This document shows positions 60,101 through 64,000 of a stretch of DNA of 64,000 nt, piece after piece; position 1 is the first letter of the stretch, and each line of letters opens with the position of its first letter. The position numbers were made by a program, and so were the translations under genes. Source of the stretch: Paragordius varius (lineage: Eukaryota; Nematomorpha); contig OZ176057.1 of the NCBI GenBank assembly GCA_964247055.1, positions 310,001 to 374,000 of the forward strand, in the 5' to 3' direction. A model generated the notes under the pieces. That model saw only the letters and a program-made list of their open reading frames with translations, made no database searches and was not told where the DNA came from.

Positions 60101-63100
60101 AAACAAGTATAATTCATACCCTGTCTCCTGGAGGTCCCGGACTACCGTCTCGACCCGGAGATCCCGGCATTCCAGGCTCACCATCTTTTCCCGACCAGCC
60201 AGGGAGCCCTTCTTTACCATCCAATCCTGGGGGACCTGGATCTCCCTAATGATATATGCACTTTATGAGTATGAAATTAAGTTTGTGTAAATTTGTTAAA
60301 AATTCACCGGATGTCCCTTTTCTCCAGGCAAACCAGGCGGCCCAGGAAGACCAGGCACTCCATCATTCCCGTCACGTCCTGGGATCCCAGGGATTTTTTC
60401 GAGTTGCGTCAATCCAGGATCGCCCTTTTCACCCTAAGATGATCAAATTGAAAAAAAAATAAAAATGGTTAAGCAATGAATAACTGTATACCTTTGGCCC
60501 TGGTGGACCTGGCCAGCCATCTTTTCCAGGCGGTCCCGGAACACCATCCTTTCCGTCCCAACCCGGTTTCCCAGGTTCACCTGGAATCCCTGGGGGCCCC
60601 TTGGGACCTTTTTCTCCCTACATTTTTATTAAATAAATTATTTTTAAATAGAATAAGATTGAAAATATACAGACAAAATGTAAAAATTAAACAAAATTTT
60701 TTAAAAAGACAACTATGCTTTTTAAAGCTTGTTTCGTTTTTACTGCAAACTTACTAATCACAATTTTAAATATATAATTGTGTGTTGCTTATGTGACCTC
60801 TTTTTGTGCTGCCCTAAAAAACGAAATTTAAAAAATGTAGTTGTTTTTAAAAAAAATATTTAACTTTTTAATTTTTACTTTTTGTCCATATATTTTCAAT
60901 TTTTAGTATAGAAGAATGAAATATTTGTATACTTACTTGTATGCCCTTATCACCCGGAACTCCGTCTAAGCCAGGCGGTCCAGGAGGACCCGAACTTCCA
61001 GGCCTTCCGTCATGACCATCTTTTCCTTCCCATCCTGGGGGACCTCGTAATCCTGGTGGTCCCTTCATTTTAAATGGAGTTATTGTTCGTAAGATTAGTA
61101 ATATATTGACTTTAAATGAATCAAATACATACTCTTTCTCCAGGTTTCCCATCAATCCCATTTTTACCAGGCCAACCATTTTTCCCGTCTTTTCCATCTC
61201 TACCGGGCGCGCCATCTTTGCCCGGATATCCGTCTTTTCCAGGCAAACCGTGCGGACCGCGCATACAATTGCTTCCTTTGCAGTGGGATCCGCCACTTCC
61301 TCCGCCAACTTTGCATTAATTAAAACATCAGTCATATACATTCGAACCTTTTCTTTTTGTAAATTGACCCTTTTTTATTTATCAGTATCCCTTTTTTCGC
61401 GCAAAATTCTGTGACTTTTTTTTATAAAACCATGGTAAAAATAAATTTAAATTATGTTTAATATTTATTCGAAAATTGCACTATAAATAGGATAGATTTT
61501 ATTATCTTTAAAAACATATATGATTACCAATCACAAATAAATTCATTTTAACTTAAAAACCTTTATTTTTTTATTTTGTAACTTGAAAATATTTTGTACG
61601 GATTATTCTTCCGCATAAATTTTTTATTGCCAATATAAAATAATCATTATTTATGATTGACCTTTTTTGCCATTTTTTGCGACCGTGTCTCGTACAAAAA
61701 GAGTTTTGGCTCTAAAAAAATAATTAAAATTGAAACTCCTCTTTTAATATACAATTAATAATAAATTAGACTCTGAAAAATATATAAACTAGTAACTTCG
61801 AAACGCGGCCCATTTGATTTAAGCATTCTCTATTAAAAATAGGCAAATCTTAATTACTTACGCCAATATTAAGTCAAAATTGTAACTCTTTTTATTATTA
61901 TAGTAATTACATTATAATACAATGTAAAATCAACCAATATCTCATAATTTATTGGTACTTGCTAAAGTTATATTATAACACGATTTTATTTAAAATTTAA
62001 AGAATATGTTGAAAAAGTTAGTTTTTCGATATTATACGTTTTACATTCTTGAGTAAATATTTGGACAAATTAGAATTTTTATTGATCACTTCTATCATAA
62101 TGCGAAAAAATTTGTTATAATCACGGCATCAAGCATTTCATATCTCAAATTTATGAATATGATGACATAACGCAATCATTTTGTTGGCTAAATATTATAA
62201 ATTAGATTCCCTGAGCATTTAAAATGTTATAATAAAATTAATGCCACAACAGTTGCCAATAATGTTTAACTCGATATTAAATCCGTCATATTTCCCATTC
62301 GTAAGGGTTATAATTAACTTAAACTTCATACGCATATACACTTGAACGCAATCATAAAGGAACAAATTTTATGAACGAGCCAATACGATTAAAAATACGT
62401 AATTTATGTTATTTGAGATATAAAAACATTAGGCTTTTACTTTCAGTTAATTAAATGTAAAAAGTTTCTTGGTTTTTTAAAAATTTTAAAACTTATTATT
62501 TGCACAACAAAATGTTTTAAACTAATTATCTTTAAATTATAAAATGTCTTATTAAAATAACGGAGACTGCCTAAAAACAACAATTTATTGAAAAACCCAG
62601 TAGCCCTTATAATAACTTTTAAAGTATGTAAAAGAAGCTAATATACTTCCCAAAATTCATAACAACCCATTTTTATTAGTATAAAGGTAGTAACGAAAAT
62701 TAAAAACAATAAATCCTACAGTCGTTTTATATAAACATATTTAATCGTAAATAAAGATAATGCAACAAAATATTAATTTCAAATTTTATTCACAGAAAAT
62801 CCAATCCAGATATTTATGCAAAATGAAACATTTTACTTTAAATTATCAAAAAGGAAAACTTACGCCAAGGCGGTCTTTCAAAACTTGTTGGTTCATCTAG
62901 AGCTGTGTCAGAGGGAGATTTGTCTTGCGAAGATGGCCGCAACCCCCAACCCCCGACTGTGCTTCCCAAAGATAGACCTCGGGCTTCAAAATTAAAGTTT
63001 TCATGTTTGCTAATTTGTCCGTCATTCTTTTCTTCGCTGAACCCTAACTGCGCCGCAGGTTTGGGATTTGGTTGATCAACACTTTTTTCCTTTCGGGAAT

Positions 63101-63638
63101 GTTTGTTTTCTTCCTTGACTTTCGCAACTATTTCTCGTTCCGGAACTGGCCGAGTCGGAGTCGGCTGAGAGCGGTTGAAGTTGGAAACAGAACCACTGAA
63201 AGCTCCAAAAGCCCCAAAAGAAGCGAAATTACGAAAGGCCGCTAAAGGTCTATTGAAGCGTGATGTGACATCATCTATTTGCCATCCTATCTTCAATTTT
63301 TTGTTGTGTTTTGAATGTGGAGTTGATGCAGGTTGAACCGGTTTCGTTGGCAGTGGATACGAGTTTATTGTATATTTTTTAATCTGATTTATCCTTTCTA
63401 AAACATTGGAATGAGCATTTCTAGTTTGAGGTGAGTTGCTTATGTTTAGCCGATTGCGACCCTTGGTATTATAATATTTTATGAAAAATGATAATTTAAA
63501 TAATAATTGTTTAAAATTTACTTGAGTGTTCGTATGTATTGCTGTTGAACCAAATATGGGGGAATTTTGGATACCATTGGAAAATTGACCAATAATGAGT
63601 GGTAGGAATGCGATATGGCAAACGATGAATATGTACAT
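57161..63638 (-). CDS. Long-chain collagen with short-chain/spongin-type C-terminal domain
   Basis: Secreted matrix protein of about 997 residues from 14 exons: 63522-63638, 62864-63461, 61133-61308, 60937-61062, 60492-60617, 60308-60433, 60120-60245, 59605-59730, 59342-59467, 59092-59217, 58907-59024, 58398-58646, 57915-58037 and 57161-57891. Residues 1-17 ([17 protein letters not shown]) form a signal peptide. Residues 18-255 are a Ser/Pro/Lys-rich region ending in a Gly/Cys-rich linker ([14 protein letters not shown]). Residues 256 to about 693 are Gly-X-Y, with one interruption (QLEKIP). After GYCEKGC comes a domain like the sponge short-chain collagens, related to collagen IV NC1: [20 protein letters not shown], then [31 protein letters not shown] and [20 protein letters not shown]. 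Seven middle exons are exactly 126 nt. The 11th intron appears to be GC-AG. The 60-nt gap between the first two exons contains no stop and could be retained. Two introns hold MITE A copies. Confidence 0.9.
58056..58338. mobile_element. MITE family A copy in collagen intron 12
   Basis: TA then CAGTAAAAATTGAAAATATA at the left; TTTTTACGTTTTGTCTGTAT and AATTTCAATTTTTA at the right. It makes up most of the 360-nt intron; without it about 75 nt would remain. Confidence 0.7.
59284..59320. repeat. (AT)n run in a collagen intron
   Basis: Alternating A/T with one G, within the 124-nt intron after exon 59342-59467. Confidence 0.8.
59820..59905. repeat. Two-copy direct repeat in a collagen intron
   Basis: GGTCATAAGTCATATTAATC followed by AAGAATAAAATATATGTTG occurs twice in tandem, about 43 bp apart. 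Confidence 0.8.
60654..60906. mobile_element. MITE family A copy in collagen intron 4
   Basis: GATTGAAAATATACAGACAA at the left and complement-like TTTTTGTCCATATATTTTCA with ATTTTTAG at the right. Removing it would leave about 66 nt of intron, near the size of its neighbours. Confidence 0.65.
61309..62863. other. Large intron 2 of the collagen gene
   Basis: 1555 nt, A+T-rich, donor GTAAGT, acceptor after GCAAAG. No recognised repeat or nested gene. Confidence 0.6.
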
Positions 63639-64000
63639 TTTGAGAATATTAATAACACAATTTTGATGAAATAATAAATTGGATTAATCCTTGGGCGGAC
63701 CTGCGTGGGGCGGGAAGGATTAAAAAAGGCCAGAAAAATTTGATAAAAATTGGGTGCAATTTATGAGCTGGACGTGATTGATAACATTGTTATGTTTTTC
63801 ATTGTAAAAGAAGCGAGACCATGTATGGTGATAAAATGTCAAGAATGGAAAACTTAATATATTTAATATAGCATATTTACTTTGCAACACAAATTTTTTT
63901 AAAAAACAAATTTTTAATTGTTTTTACAAAATTTATTGTCCGCCCTTTTAATGGCGGAGATAAATGAAATTACATTTGCATTCTGCTACAATTATTAGTT
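63639..64000 (-). promoter_or_regulatory. Collagen upstream region with GC-rich blocks
   Basis: In otherwise A+T-rich DNA, a GC-rich block at 63693-63718 holds GC-box-like sites (GGGCGG and GTGGGGCGGG on the plus strand), about 55-80 nt before the start codon. A second block, TCCGCC and GGCGGA around an 8-nt spacer (63939-63958), is an inverted repeat. SP/KLF or EGR-type factor binding is inference. No TATA box stands out. Confidence 0.4.

Noticed and set aside
60007-61414. Plus-strand Pro/Gly/Ser-rich frames
   Set aside because: Antisense shadows of Gly-X-Y exons.
57161-63638. Classical collagen IV
   Set aside because: The C-terminal domain has the short-chain/spongin pattern ([24 protein letters not shown]) rather than two canonical NC1 repeats, and there is no 7S-like start.

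Overview
The window is very A+T-rich metazoan nuclear DNA, gene-poor and full of repeats. Its clearest organismal clue is intron size. Several well-supported introns are only 21-25 nt long: 21 and 24 nt in ATP5PF, 25 nt in the Lgl/tomosyn gene, 24 nt in the kinase and 23 nt in the collagen. Another of 23 nt lies in a transposase. The gene set (collagen with a spongin-like C-terminal domain, Lgl/tomosyn, PAK-like kinase, ATP synthase F6) is animal. Highly shortened introns of this size in an animal are best known from dicyemid mesozoans, so a dicyemid is the leading inference; an orthonectid, myxozoan or other reduced parasitic animal is not excluded.

Layout. From about 15.8 kb leftwards (minus strand) lies an Lgl/tomosyn-type WD40 gene whose 3' end runs off the window. 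Its largest intron (about 9.1 kb) holds the most striking object here: an 8.3-kb, almost perfectly palindromic DNA transposon (3230-11524) with TA target duplications, two mirror-image IS630/Tc1-type transposase genes, about 4-kb inverted arms and iterated CGGACA subterminal motifs. From 16 to 40 kb the sequence is mainly wreckage: two hAT transposase relics with related MITEs, Ty3/gypsy-like pol fossils, a family of TA-flanked MITEs sharing end motifs with the palindromic element, a roughly 300-bp tandem repeat, and a duplicated 3' end of a kinase gene. A 161-bp tandem array (40.7-42.6 kb) abuts the parental PAK-like kinase gene (43.2-45.6 kb, minus). Two small coding pieces (a poly-cysteine microprotein at 49.4 kb and an orphan exon at 50.1 kb) sit in a repeat-rich desert. 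At 54.8-55.1 kb is a complete ATP synthase coupling factor 6 gene. From 63.6 to 57.2 kb (minus) is a complete 14-exon collagen gene.

The genes do not form an operon or pathway; they are unrelated housekeeping, signalling and matrix genes. The collagen is built from identical 126-nt exons (14 Gly-X-Y triplets each) followed by a short-chain/spongin-type C-terminal domain. MITE insertions account for most of the extra length of two of its introns.
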